Below are positions 16,970 to 26,013 of a DNA stretch of 64,000 bases, in pieces. Under the pieces are notes generated by a model that had not been told where the DNA came from, ran no database searches, and saw only the letters and a program-made list of their open reading frames with translations. The DNA comes from DATAUD01 sp035511075 (lineage in GTDB: Bacteria > Verrucomicrobiota > Verrucomicrobiia > Limisphaerales > Palsa-1400): assembly GCA_035511075.1 (NCBI GenBank), contig DATKFW010000060.1:25759-89758 (forward strand), in the 5' to 3' direction. Made by a program: the position numbers and the translations under genes. Numbering within the stretch: the stretch's first letter is position 1; each line of letters opens with the position of its first letter.

Positions 16970-18367
16970 ATGGAACCGCGCACTTTGAATTATATCGCAG
17001 CCGTGACCGAAGGCCAACTGCTCAACGGCTCACCCAAACAAACAGTCGCTCGAATCTCGACCGATTCGCGTCACGTCCAGGCGGGGGATCTCTTCTTCGC
17101 CCTGTCGGGAGAGCGCTTTGACGGCCACGCCTTTCTGGCGGACGTAGCGCGGGCCGGCGCGGCGGCGGTGGTCGCCGAAAGCGGCAAGCTTCCCGCCGGT
17201 TTCGACACCTGCGCCGTCATTGCCGTGGACAACACGCGCCGCGCGCTGGGCCGGTTTGGAGCCGCCTATCGGCGCGACTTCGATCTGCCCATCGTGGCCG
17301 TCGGCGGTTCCAACGGAAAGACGACCACCAAGGAATTGATCGCATCGGTGCTGCGGCAGAAAAACGCCGCTCTTTGGAGCGAGGGCAGTTTCAACAATGA
17401 TGTTGGCGTGCCGCTGACTCTCTTGCGCCTGGAACGTTTGCATCGCGCCGCCGTGGTGGAGACGGGCACCAATCATCCCGGCGAATTGCAGCCGCTCCTG
17501 CGGATGATTTTGCCGCGGTACGGCGTGATCACCAACATCGGCCGCGAACACCTCGAATTTTTCCATGACCTGGTTGGCGTGGCACGCGAGGAGGGCGCCA
17601 TCGCCGAGGCCCTGCCCTCCGATGGCGTTCTCTTTCTCAACGGCGACAATCCGTGGAGCGAAGTCCTCGCGCGCCGCACCCGCGCCCGCGTCGTGACAGT
17701 CGGCCTCGACAACGCCAACGATTGCGTGGCCAGCGACGTGCGGGTCAACGAATACGGAGCCTCCTTCCACGTCGATTGCCGTCGCCCCGGCATCTCTGGC
17801 TCCTACCGCATCAACCTTCTGGGCCGCCATCAGGTCATCAACGCGCTCCTGGCGGTGGCCGTTGGCGCCGAGATGGGCCTCGGCCGCGCGGAAATCGAAC
17901 GCGGCCTGCTGGATTGCAGCCCCGCCAAAATGCGCCTTCAAGTTTGCAACCCCGGCGGCATCCGCGTCCTGGAGGATTGTTACAATGCCAACGCCGATTC
18001 GATGCTCGCCGCATTGCAAACGCTGCGCGAAATGCCGTGTCGCGGACGCCGTGTCGCGGTCCTGGGCGACATGGCTGAATTGGGCGGATGTTCCCGCGCC
18101 GCCCATGCCGAAGTGGGACACCGCGCCGCCCAATCGCGTCTCGATTATTTGTTCGCCATAGGCCGTCGCGCCAGCCAGATCGCCGAGGCCGCCCGCTCCA
18201 GGGGCCTCAAGAGCGTGATGGAAATCGCCGACGTCGAGCCTGCCGCGCAGGCCGTCAAGGAATTTGCCCGGCCCGGCGACGTGGTGCTCGTAAAGGCATC
18301 CCGCTCGATGCGTCTGGAACGGATCACCGAAGTCTTGCGCGGCCCGTGCGCCAGCCATCACGTGTAA
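16970..18367 (+). CDS. murF: UDP-N-acetylmuramoyl-tripeptide--D-alanyl-D-alanine ligase
   Basis: 465 residues with the Mur ligase three-domain layout: N-terminal UDP-binding domain (ISTDSRHVQAGDLFFALSGE), central ATPase with P-loop VGGSNGKTTTKEL and GTNHPGELQPL, ITNIGREHLEFF, and the C-terminal domain (VLEDCYNANADSMLAALQTL, VLGDMAELG). It adds D-Ala-D-Ala to the peptidoglycan precursor. The NHPGE and YNAN motifs separate MurF from MurE. The stop is followed immediately by the mraY ATG. Confidence 0.97.
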   Translation: MEPRTLNYIAAVTEGQLLNGSPKQTVARISTDSRHVQAGDLFFALSGERFDGHAFLADVARAGAAAVVAESGKLPAGFDTCAVIAVDNTRRALGRFGAAYRRDFDLPIVAVGGSNGKTTTKELIASVLRQKNAALWSEGSFNNDVGVPLTLLRLERLHRAAVVETGTNHPGELQPLLRMILPRYGVITNIGREHLEFFHDLVGVAREEGAIAEALPSDGVLFLNGDNPWSEVLARRTRARVVTVGLDNANDCVASDVRVNEYGASFHVDCRRPGISGSYRINLLGRHQVINALLAVAVGAEMGLGRAEIERGLLDCSPAKMRLQVCNPGGIRVLEDCYNANADSMLAALQTLREMPCRGRRVAVLGDMAELGGCSRAAHAEVGHRAAQSRLDYLFAIGRRASQIAEAARSRGLKSVMEIADVEPAAQAVKEFARPGDVVLVKASRSMRLERITEVLRGPCASHHV

Positions 18368-19522
18368 ATGCTCCCCTACCTCAGCCAGGAAATTCTCTCG
18401 CTGGCCAAAAGCATGCGCTTTGGGGAGATGCTTTCGCCGTTGCGGCTTTTCGGCTACATCGCTTTCCGCACCGCGGGCGCGGCGGTGACGGCCCTGGCGC
18501 TGAGTTGGTGGCTGGGTCCGCGCGTGATTCTGTGGCTCAGGAATTCCAGGTTCGGCCAGGAATACTCCGACCGCGCCGCCGAGGCCGGGAACCTTCAAGC
18601 CAGGGTCCAGGGCAAACGCGGCACACCCACGATGGGCGGGCTGATGATCGTCCTGGTGCTCGACGTGACGACGCTGCTGTGGGCGCAATGGAACACGCTC
18701 ATTCAATTGACATTATTGACAGTGGTGGTGCTATGCGGCCTGGGCTTTCTGGACGATTACGCCAAGATCACCCAGCAAAACAGCAAGGGAGTACGCGAGT
18801 TCATCAAACTTTGGGTCCAAGGCGTCCTGGCGATTTTTGTGGCCGTTTACCTCTGGCGCCTGCCGGCCACCACCGCGCTGATCAGCCAGGTCATGATCCC
18901 ATTTTACAAGTTTCCCGTCGCTCAAGGCTCCGTGGGCGCCATCGTCGGCGTTCTATTGACAGCCTTCACCATTGTCGGCAGTTCCAATGCCGTCAACCTG
19001 ACCGACGGGCTGGACGGCCTGGCCATCGGCTGCACGGCCATCGTCTCATTTGTGTTTCTCGTCTTGACGTATGCAGCCGGCAACGCCCGGGCCGCCGGCT
19101 ACCTGCAAATTCCTCATGTCCCCGGCGCCGGCGAGTTGACGGTTTTCTGCGCCGCGATGATCGGGGCGAGCCTCGGTTTTATGTGGTTTAACTGCCATCC
19201 GGCGCAGGTGTTCATGGGCGACACCGGTTCGCTCGCGTTGGGCGGGGTCCTTGGAATGGTGGCCGTGCTGATTCATCAACCGCTGGTACTGGCGCTGGCG
19301 GGCGGCGTATTTGTCGCCGAAGCCGCCTCCGTCATCATCCAGCGGGGATGGTTCAAATACACCAAACGAAAATATGGGCAGGGCCGGCGCGTCTTTCTCA
19401 TGGCTCCGCTGCATCATCATTTCGAGAAAATGGGGTGGCACGAATCGCAGGTGGTGACGCGATTCTATATTTTGTGCGTGCTTTGCGCCGTGGTGGCCCT
19501 GAGCACACTAAAAATCCGATGA
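18368..19522 (+). CDS. mraY: Phospho-N-acetylmuramoyl-pentapeptide-transferase
   Basis: 384 residues, polytopic (about ten helices). Signatures: RGTPTMGGLMIV, LGFLDDYAKI with the paired Asp residues, NAVNLTDGLDGLAIG, FMGDTGSLALGG and APLHHHFEKMGW. It transfers phospho-MurNAc-pentapeptide to undecaprenyl phosphate, giving lipid I in the inner membrane. Follows murF without a gap. After it the operon is interrupted by a 435-bp non-coding stretch where murD would be expected. Confidence 0.97.
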   Translation: MLPYLSQEILSLAKSMRFGEMLSPLRLFGYIAFRTAGAAVTALALSWWLGPRVILWLRNSRFGQEYSDRAAEAGNLQARVQGKRGTPTMGGLMIVLVLDVTTLLWAQWNTLIQLTLLTVVVLCGLGFLDDYAKITQQNSKGVREFIKLWVQGVLAIFVAVYLWRLPATTALISQVMIPFYKFPVAQGSVGAIVGVLLTAFTIVGSSNAVNLTDGLDGLAIGCTAIVSFVFLVLTYAAGNARAAGYLQIPHVPGAGELTVFCAAMIGASLGFMWFNCHPAQVFMGDTGSLALGGVLGMVAVLIHQPLVLALAGGVFVAEAASVIIQRGWFKYTKRKYGQGRRVFLMAPLHHHFEKMGWHESQVVTRFYILCVLCAVVALSTLKIR

Positions 19523-19957
19523 ACCATCGCCGCCACAAAAAAAATTCGGCGCAATATGATTTTCACGCTTGCAAGTCGGACGCTTCGTTGCTACAAACGG
19601 GACCAGAAACAGAGAGGGCTCTATTTCAAAGCAGCGTAGATTTGGATTCACCAGCTTGTTCGAGCGTTGATGATTTTTCGACACACTCCCCAAGCGGGCG
19701 AAATCTTGTCTGGATTGGTTCAAGGCCCGCGGCGCTCAATAGGTTGTGGGGTTCGGCCCCAAAACCACAAGATACAGGCCAGTACGCGAATGCGGGGAGC
19801 CGGGAAAGAAGATGTCGAGAGCGGAAAGAAGACGATTTATTGCATAAAATGAACGATTTATTAGATTTTTCCTCTTTGCCTCGGGGTTTTTCGAGGGAAA
19901 ACCCCGGTGCAAAAAACAAAAACACACCTCAAAAAAAATTAAATTGAACACGCAATT
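19523..19957. other. 435-bp non-coding gap inside the dcw cluster
   Basis: No coding region is supported here; the sequence is clearly more AT-rich than its neighbours, with several A and T runs, and sits where murD lies in standard clusters. It contains a perfect 9-bp hairpin (CGGGGTTTT at 19882-19890 with AAAACCCCG at 19898-19906). That stem is followed by A runs, not T runs, so it is not a classical terminator. A secondary promoter or an RNA processing site for the downstream genes is possible. Confidence 0.5.
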
Positions 19958-20812
19958 ATGAATACACCAAGTCCACTCGTACCCCAGGGCACTCAACCGC
20001 CCAGGGGAAAAACCAGTCTCTATTTTAAAGTCCTGATGATCCTGGCCGTTCACGTCGTTCTCATCGGGGGCATGCTCTTGCAAGGTTGCAAGGACACCAG
20101 CAAAGACCAGGCGAAGGACCCGGCATTAAGCCAGGCCGGCGGCGATACGACTTCTCCGTCAAACAGCATGGCCGCCACCGATCCGTCGGTTCAACCGGTG
20201 AGCGCCGCCTCGTTGTCAAACCAGGCCGTGGCCACGATGCCCGCAGTTACGCCGCAGCCAATGCCGAGTCCGGCCGTGGCGTCCACCCCCATGGTCTCCA
20301 CTACTCCGACGGCGCCCGCCACACCTGCTCCGGCCGATACCGGCATGGGTAATGGCAAAGACTATATCATCGCCAAGGGCGACACAATGGGCGCGATTGC
20401 CCGGAGGAATTCAATCTCGATCAAAGCCCTGATGGATGCCAATCCCGGCGTCAGCCCCAAGAAACTCAAGATCGGACAGAAACTGGAGATTCCCGCTTCC
20501 ACAGGCGCGATCGCCGCCGCCAGTTCCAGCGCGGGCGCGGCTCCGGTTGACGCAGGCTCCGACGGCGGAACGTCGTACACTGTCAAATCCGGCGACACGC
20601 TGGGCAGAATTGCCCGGGCGCACGGCACCAGTTACAAGAAGATCATGGCATTGAACGATCTGAAGACGACCGCTATCCGTGTCGGGCAAAAATTGAAAAT
20701 GCCGACGCCCAAGCCGGCCGGCGCCGAGACCATTCCCGCCTCGGCTTCGACCTCTCCGACCCCGGGTCCCATCTCGGCGATTTCCACGCCGGCCGCGGGC
20801 GTCGCGAACTAA
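19958..20812 (+). CDS. Membrane-anchored protein with two LysM domains
   Basis: 284 residues: a polar N-terminus, one hydrophobic segment (VLMILAVHVVLIGGMLLQGC, ~29-48), a Pro/Thr/Ala-rich linker (~60-125) and two LysM domains, YIIAKGDTMGAIARRNSIS (~130-175) and YTVKSGDTLGRIARAHGTS (~206-250), then a low-complexity tail. LysM domains bind the GlcNAc backbone of peptidoglycan, so the protein probably anchors to the wall from the inner membrane; the LLQGC end of the hydrophobic segment could alternatively be a lipobox. It lies between mraY and ftsW, in the usual position of murD. Confidence 0.9.
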   Translation: MNTPSPLVPQGTQPPRGKTSLYFKVLMILAVHVVLIGGMLLQGCKDTSKDQAKDPALSQAGGDTTSPSNSMAATDPSVQPVSAASLSNQAVATMPAVTPQPMPSPAVASTPMVSTTPTAPATPAPADTGMGNGKDYIIAKGDTMGAIARRNSISIKALMDANPGVSPKKLKIGQKLEIPASTGAIAAASSSAGAAPVDAGSDGGTSYTVKSGDTLGRIARAHGTSYKKIMALNDLKTTAIRVGQKLKMPTPKPAGAETIPASASTSPTPGPISAISTPAAGVAN

Positions 20813-20879
20813 GTTTGAAAAATTCCGGGACGGGTGCCAGGCAACCCTCCGCCTGACGCCTGTATCCCGACCACGCGAG

Positions 20880-22043
20880 ATGAAATGGGCCACCACCATT
20901 TTGATTTTTTGTGTGGCTGTACTGACCGGCTTGGGAATGGTCATGCTCTACAGCTCGAGCATGAACATGGAGACGGGCAAGACTGCGCTTGGCCCCAGTC
21001 ATCAGGCCGGCGCCAGTTTTCTGCTCTCGCAACTGACGTGGTGTTTTGTCGGGTCGATCGGCTGTGTGGCTGCCGCCTCCAGCGACTACCGTCGTATCAA
21101 GAGAATCTCGCCCTGGATATTGGGAACGGCGGCCGTTCTGCTTGTGCTGGTCTTTGTGCCTGGAATCGGTGTCCTTCGCGGAGGCGGTCGGCGGTGGATC
21201 GGTTTTGGGAGATTGCCCCATTTTCAACCTTCCGAATTGGCCAAATTGGCGCTGATCCTTTTTCTTGCCTTCTATGGGGAACGATATAATCGGCAGATGG
21301 GCGGATTCAAGAAAGGGCTGCTCATTCCCGGTTGCGTCGCGCTTCCGGTGCTGGCCTTGATTTTTTTTGAACCGGACCGCGGCTGCGCCATTTTGCTGGC
21401 GGCGGTTTGCGGAGTGATGCTGATTGTGGCCGGCGCGCGGCTCTCCCTGATAATCGGTCCGGCCCTGCTGCTGATCGGTGGGTTGGCTGTTTCCTTTTTG
21501 CACGACCCGATGCGCCTGCGCCGCATCATGGCGTGGATCCACCCGGAGCAAAACAAACAGGGCGTCGGCTATCAGGCGTACGAAGCGATGATCGCCCTTG
21601 GTTCGGGCGGATGGTTTGGGCTGGGTCTGGGAAACGGACGGCAGAAACTGGGCTTCATTCCGGAACATCACACCGATTTCATTTTTTCCATCATCGGCGA
21701 AGAATTGGGGCTGGTGGCGACCGTGACGGTGTTGCTGCTGTTCATCGCGTTGGTGGTCTGCGGCATTTATATTGCCCATCGCTCCAACGATACATTTGGC
21801 ATGCTGGTGGCCGCCGGCATCACCTTCATGATTGGCTTTCAGGCATTCATTAACATGGGCGTTGTGACCAGTTTGCTGCCCAACAAGGGGATGCCGCTGC
21901 CCTTTATCAGTTATGGCGGCTCCAATCTGCTGCTGATGCTCGTCTCCATCGGCTTCCTGTTGAGCATTGCCCGGTTCGCTTCCGAGCCTGTCGAGAGGAA
22001 AACCAACCCCTTTGAATCCGCTCCGGAGAAACCCAATGTCTGA
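20880..22043 (+). CDS. ftsW: Septal peptidoglycan glycosyltransferase FtsW
   Basis: 387 residues with ~10 membrane helices (SEDS family). Typical pieces: GMVMLYSSSM, RRWIGFGRLPHFQPSELAKL, GQG-like GYQAYEAMIALGSGGWFGLGLG, PEHHTDFIFSIIGEELGL and the C-terminal PFISYGGSNLLLMLVSIGFL. The catalytic Asp of SEDS polymerases is expected in the EHHTDFIF region loop. Polymerises lipid II at the septum together with FtsI. Overlaps murG by 8 nt. Confidence 0.95.
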   Translation: MKWATTILIFCVAVLTGLGMVMLYSSSMNMETGKTALGPSHQAGASFLLSQLTWCFVGSIGCVAAASSDYRRIKRISPWILGTAAVLLVLVFVPGIGVLRGGGRRWIGFGRLPHFQPSELAKLALILFLAFYGERYNRQMGGFKKGLLIPGCVALPVLALIFFEPDRGCAILLAAVCGVMLIVAGARLSLIIGPALLLIGGLAVSFLHDPMRLRRIMAWIHPEQNKQGVGYQAYEAMIALGSGGWFGLGLGNGRQKLGFIPEHHTDFIFSIIGEELGLVATVTVLLLFIALVVCGIYIAHRSNDTFGMLVAAGITFMIGFQAFINMGVVTSLLPNKGMPLPFISYGGSNLLLMLVSIGFLLSIARFASEPVERKTNPFESAPEKPNV

Positions 22044-23220
22044 AACCCCCGCGAAAAACGCCCTTTCCGAATCGGTCGCCATCGCGTGTGGCGGAACGGG
22101 GGGACATCTTTTTCCCGGAGTGGCTGTGGGCGAGGAATTGCGGTTGCGCGGTTGCGATGTGACGTTGATGGTCTCGCCCAAGGAGGTGGATCAACAGGCC
22201 ATCCGTTCCATTTCCGGCATGGACATGGTGACGCTTCCGGCTGTGGGTTTGAGCCGCGGGGGCAGGATGAGTTTTCTATGGGGATTTTGGAAATCCTATC
22301 GCCTGGCGCGGTTGTATTTTCGGCGTCGCCGGCCCAAATGTGTCCTGGCGATGGGTGGTTTTATGAGCGCCCCGCCCGTCTTTGCCGGCAGAAATTGCGG
22401 CGCGAAAACGTTCCTGCATGAATCCAACAGCATCCCGGGCCGCGCCAACCGCTGGCTGGCACCGTGGGTGGACGGCGCATTTGTCTATTTCCCGCCGGCC
22501 ATGGCCCAGTTGCGCGCGCGACGCGTGGAAGTGGCGGGAATGCCCGTGCGCCCGCAATTTCGCACGCCGCTCATGCCGGTGCAGGCGCGCCAGGCCCTGG
22601 GGCTGGCGGTGGATGCCCCGGTATTGCTGGTGATGGGCGGCAGCCAGGGCGCCGCGAAAATAAACGAACTGATCTTGAATATCGTCCCACAACTGCACCA
22701 GGCAGTCCCGGCCTTGCAGTTTATGCACCTGACAGGCCCCGGCGATTTTGAAAAAGTCCGCGCCGGTTATGCCGCGCAAAATGTGCCTGCGCTGGTCCGC
22801 GCTTTTTTTGACGAAATGGGGACGGCGCTGGCGGCTGCGGACGTCGCAGTGAGCCGCGCGGGCGCCTCGTCGCTGGCTGAGCTTGCGGCGCGGCGGGTAC
22901 CGGCGGTGTTGATTCCGTACCCTGCGGCCGCGGACAACCACCAGTATTTCAACGCGCGTGCGTTTGTGCAGAGCGGGGCGGCGTGGATGTTGCAACAGGA
23001 CACCGCCACCGGCAGCCAGTTGGCTGGTGAGATACTGGAGCTGGTGCGCGACACGTTGAAGCGCTCAGCGATGCAAAGAGCGCTGGCCGCATGGCACACG
23101 CCCGGGGCGGCGGCCGAGATCGCTGAGAAAATTTTAAATTGGGGCGCTGATTCAGAACAATCCGCGCGAGCCGCCGCGTTGAAGCTCAAGACGCCAAGAA
23201 TCGGAGTGTCGAACTGTTGA
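22036..23220 (+). CDS. murG: UDP-N-acetylglucosamine--undecaprenyl-PP-MurNAc-pentapeptide GlcNAc transferase
   Basis: About 394 residues from ATG 22036 (MSETPAKNAL), which overlaps the end of ftsW; the frame is open further upstream only within ftsW. GT28 family: N-terminal CGGTGGHLFPGVAVGEEL (lipid I site), LAMGGFMSAPPVFAG, HESNSIPGRANRWLA, then the UDP-GlcNAc half with LVMGGSQGAAKINELI and SRAGASSLAELAARRVPAVL followed by PYPAAADNHQ. Peripheral inner-membrane enzyme making lipid II. murC, which normally follows, is missing; murB comes next. Confidence 0.96.
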   Translation: MSETPAKNALSESVAIACGGTGGHLFPGVAVGEELRLRGCDVTLMVSPKEVDQQAIRSISGMDMVTLPAVGLSRGGRMSFLWGFWKSYRLARLYFRRRRPKCVLAMGGFMSAPPVFAGRNCGAKTFLHESNSIPGRANRWLAPWVDGAFVYFPPAMAQLRARRVEVAGMPVRPQFRTPLMPVQARQALGLAVDAPVLLVMGGSQGAAKINELILNIVPQLHQAVPALQFMHLTGPGDFEKVRAGYAAQNVPALVRAFFDEMGTALAAADVAVSRAGASSLAELAARRVPAVLIPYPAAADNHQYFNARAFVQSGAAWMLQQDTATGSQLAGEILELVRDTLKRSAMQRALAAWHTPGAAAEIAEKILNWGADSEQSARAAALKLKTPRIGVSNC

Positions 23221-23224
23221 AGCG

Positions 23225-24139
23225 ATGACTTGTTGCGACCACCTATACCAGCTTCTCAAAGCGCGAATGCCCGGGGCCGTGATGCGCCAGGATGAGCCGC
23301 TGGCCCGGCACACCACTTTGCGCGTGGGCGGTTGCGCCGACGTGTACGTTGAACCGTCCTCCGAGGAGGAGCTGGGGGCGGCGCTGCAATGTTGCCAAAA
23401 CGAAAACGTCGCTTTCCTGACGTTGGGGCGCGGCTCCAATCTGTTGGTTCGCGACGGCGGTTTTCGCGGCGTTGTGATTTGCCTGGCGCATCCGGCTTTC
23501 TCGACAATCCAGGCCAACGGCGTCGCGCTGCATTGCGGCGCCGGCGCCCGCCTCAAAGCCGTCGCCGCAAAAGCGCGCCAGCTCGACCTTGGCGGCCTGG
23601 AATTTCTGGATGGCATTCCCGGCAGCGTCGGCGGGGCCATTCGGATGAACGCCGGCGCGATGGGATGCGCGACATTTGACGTCGTCACGCACGTGCGATT
23701 CATGGACGTGGCCGGCAACGTCGAGGAGCGCGACGTGGCGCAAGTGCCCGTCGAATACCGATCCTGCCCGCTCTTCAAAACAAACATCGTGCTGGCGGCG
23801 ACTTTCCGAGGGCAGCCCGATTCCAGGGCGGCAATAGCGAAGCGCTCCGGGGAATTCAACAAATCCCGCTGGCAATCGCAGCCCAAGGAAGCAAGCGCCG
23901 GCTGCATTTTCAAGAACCCCTCCAAGTCCATCCCCGCCGGTCGGTTGATCGATGAACTGGGATTGAAGGGGGCGCGCCGCGGCGGGGCCGCCGTTTCCAC
24001 CGTGCACGGAAATTTTATCGTCAACGAAGGCTCGGCCACCGCGGCCGATGTGCTCGAATTGATTGAGTTCATCAAGTCGCGCGCCAGGGCCGAACGCGGC
24101 ATCGAATTGCGGGAGGAAGTGGAAATCATCGGCGAATGA
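23225..24139 (+). CDS. murB: UDP-N-acetylmuramate dehydrogenase
   Basis: 304 residues, FAD-dependent, reduces UDP-GlcNAc-enolpyruvate to UDP-MurNAc. FAD-binding motifs: TTLRVGGCADVYVEP, LGRGSNLLVRDGGFRG, GIPGSVGGAIRMNAGAMG. Catalytic C-terminal part: VEYRSCPLF, SAGCIFKNP (Ser that protonates the intermediate lies here) and a short-type ending typical of MurB type II (HGNFIVNEGSATAADV). It overlaps ddl by 4 nt (ATGA). Confidence 0.96.
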   Translation: MTCCDHLYQLLKARMPGAVMRQDEPLARHTTLRVGGCADVYVEPSSEEELGAALQCCQNENVAFLTLGRGSNLLVRDGGFRGVVICLAHPAFSTIQANGVALHCGAGARLKAVAAKARQLDLGGLEFLDGIPGSVGGAIRMNAGAMGCATFDVVTHVRFMDVAGNVEERDVAQVPVEYRSCPLFKTNIVLAATFRGQPDSRAAIAKRSGEFNKSRWQSQPKEASAGCIFKNPSKSIPAGRLIDELGLKGARRGGAAVSTVHGNFIVNEGSATAADVLELIEFIKSRARAERGIELREEVEIIGE

Positions 24140-25047
24140 CCGGCAACCTCAATATCACTGTGATGCTCGGCGGGCCGTCCGAGGAGCGCGAAGTGTCGCT
24201 GCTTTCCGGCGCGGCGGTGACCGCGGCCTTGCGTTCCCTCGGCCACGTCGTCCACCAGGTCGATCCCCGGGAACCTTCCTGGCAACTGCCGTCCGGCACG
24301 GCCGTCGTATTCCTGGCGCTGCACGGCTCCTACGGGGAGGACGGCACGGTGCAGGAACAATTGGAAAAGCTCGGCGTGCCTTACACGGGCTGCGGCCCGG
24401 AAGCCAGCCGGCTGGCCTTCGACAAAGTGCTGACCAAGCGGCGCTGTGTCGCGGCGGGCGTCCCAACGGCGCGCTTTGAAGTCATTGACACGCACAGGGC
24501 CCCGTGGCCCGGCGGATGGACCCCCCCCGTGGTGCTCAAGCCCGTATGCCAGGGATCGAGCATCGGGTTACAATTTGTTGACAAGGTCGAACAATGGGAG
24601 GCCGCCCTCGCAGAGGCCTTTCGGTTCGATTCCAGGGTCTTGATGGAGGAAAAAATCGAAGGCCGCGAAACGACCGTCGGCATCCTGGGGGATCGTCCGT
24701 TGCCGGTGGTGGAAATTCGCGTTCGCCAGGGGACCTTTGATTACAAAAACAAATACACGCCGGGCGCGGCCCAACATATCTGTCCCGCCAATTTCGACCC
24801 GTCCGTCACGGCCCGAATCCAGGCCGCGGCGATGGCCGCCTTCCGCACGGTGGGCGGGCGCGACTATGCGCGCGTCGATGTCATGGTGCGGGGCAACGGC
24901 GAGCCGGTTGTGCTGGAAGTCAACACCCTGCCCGGAATGACCGAGATCAGCGTCCTGCCCGAAGCGGCCGCCGCCGCCGGCCTGAATTTTGCGCAACTGT
25001 GCCAACGAATGATTGACATGGCCCTGGACCGGGCGTCCAAAAAATAA
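24136..25047 (+). CDS. ddl: D-alanine--D-alanine ligase
   Basis: 303 residues, ATP-grasp fold. Motifs: VMLGGPSEEREVSLLSG at the N-terminus, LHGSYGEDGTVQEQLE, YTGCGPEASRLAFDK, VVLKPVCQGSSIGLQ, LMEEKIEGRETTVGIL, and the Mg-binding end VDVMVRGNGEPVVLEVNTLP. Makes D-Ala-D-Ala for MurF. Slightly short but complete. Translationally coupled to murB; ftsQ follows with no gap. Confidence 0.96.
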   Translation: MTGNLNITVMLGGPSEEREVSLLSGAAVTAALRSLGHVVHQVDPREPSWQLPSGTAVVFLALHGSYGEDGTVQEQLEKLGVPYTGCGPEASRLAFDKVLTKRRCVAAGVPTARFEVIDTHRAPWPGGWTPPVVLKPVCQGSSIGLQFVDKVEQWEAALAEAFRFDSRVLMEEKIEGRETTVGILGDRPLPVVEIRVRQGTFDYKNKYTPGAAQHICPANFDPSVTARIQAAAMAAFRTVGGRDYARVDVMVRGNGEPVVLEVNTLPGMTEISVLPEAAAAAGLNFAQLCQRMIDMALDRASKK

Positions 25048-26013
25048 ATGTTTCACCGCCTCCTAAAAAAACCAAAAAATCGCCGCGGGGCGGAGCGGGA
25101 ATTTCTTCTGGACGTGAAAATGCGCGCCAGCCAGAGCCGCGCCAAACGCATGCGCATCCTGGGGATTGGACTGAGCGCCATTTTTACTTTGACAGTGATC
25201 GGGCTGGTCTTGTGGCGCGGCGGCCAGTGGCTGTTGGACCGCCTGATCTACAAAAACGATACCTTTGCCATCCAGCAGATTGAAGTCCAAACCGACGGCG
25301 TGCTGACGGACGAGACAATCCGGCAATGGGCGTTGGTCAAGACGGGCCAGAATCTCATGGCGCTGGATTTGATGAGCGTCAAGCGCGATCTGGAGCTGCA
25401 TCCGGCGATTGAGTTTGTCGCCGTCGAACGGGTCCTTCCGCGCACGCTCAAACTCAACGTCAGCGAACGGGAGCCCATGGCGCAGACCATCGTGACCTTC
25501 GGCCTTCCGGGTGGCGGTTTGACGCAGGCCGTTTTTGACTTCGACCAGGACGGTTACACGATGAAACCGTTGGACCCGCGATGGCGCATCGCGCCGCCGC
25601 CGGCCACCGAGCGCCTGCCCATTCTTGTGGGTGTGCAGCCCGGCGACGTGCAATTGGGCCGGCCGGTTGATTCGGCGCAAATCCAGGCCGCGCTGCGCCT
25701 GGTGCGTGAGTTCGATCATTCGCCGATGGCGGGAATGGTCGAATTGCAGCGCATCAATGTTTCCGTGCCGGAAGTGTTGCAGGTGACCACCAGTCAAGGG
25801 GCCGAAGTGACCTTTTCCCTCAGCCATTTCGACACGCAATTGCGGCGGTGGCGTCTCATTTACGATCAATACCAAAAATGGGGCAAGGCGATCTCTTCGC
25901 TGGACCTTTCCATTGCCAACAATCTTCCCGTGCGCTGGGTCGCCGCGTCATCTTTCCCGCCGGTGCCGCCGCGCCCCGCTAAACCATCCCGAACCAAAAG
26001 AAAACATGTTTGA
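25048..26013 (+). CDS. ftsQ: Cell division protein FtsQ/DivIB
   Basis: 321 residues: cytoplasmic basic N-terminus (~1-35), one membrane helix (ILGIGLSAIFTLTVIGLVLW), then a POTRA domain (FAIQQIEVQTDGVLTDETI, ~68-140) and the beta domain (~145-300). The RVLPRTLKLNVSEREP segment is a typical end of the POTRA region. It is a periplasmic scaffold linking early and late division proteins. Overlaps ftsA by 8 nt. Confidence 0.9.
   Translation: MFHRLLKKPKNRRGAEREFLLDVKMRASQSRAKRMRILGIGLSAIFTLTVIGLVLWRGGQWLLDRLIYKNDTFAIQQIEVQTDGVLTDETIRQWALVKTGQNLMALDLMSVKRDLELHPAIEFVAVERVLPRTLKLNVSEREPMAQTIVTFGLPGGGLTQAVFDFDQDGYTMKPLDPRWRIAPPPATERLPILVGVQPGDVQLGRPVDSAQIQAALRLVREFDHSPMAGMVELQRINVSVPEVLQVTTSQGAEVTFSLSHFDTQLRRWRLIYDQYQKWGKAISSLDLSIANNLPVRWVAASSFPPVPPRPAKPSRTKRKHV

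Noticed and set aside
17030..18706. 558-codon open frame on the minus strand opposite murF and mraY
   Set aside because: It is antisense to two certain genes. GC-rich third positions create long antisense frames, and its product is His/Gln/Gly/Asp-rich with no motif.
19882..19906. Hairpin in the dcw gap as a Rho-independent terminator
   Set aside because: It is followed by A runs on the plus strand and no T tract on the minus strand, and the downstream ftsW must be transcribed.
20673..22181. 502-codon minus-strand frame opposite ftsW and the end of the LysM gene
   Set aside because: FtsW is certain in this interval; the antisense product is a Gln/His/Arg-rich low-complexity chain.
23152..24495. 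447-codon minus-strand frame opposite murB and ddl
   Set aside because: Both sense genes show full motifs; the antisense product has none.
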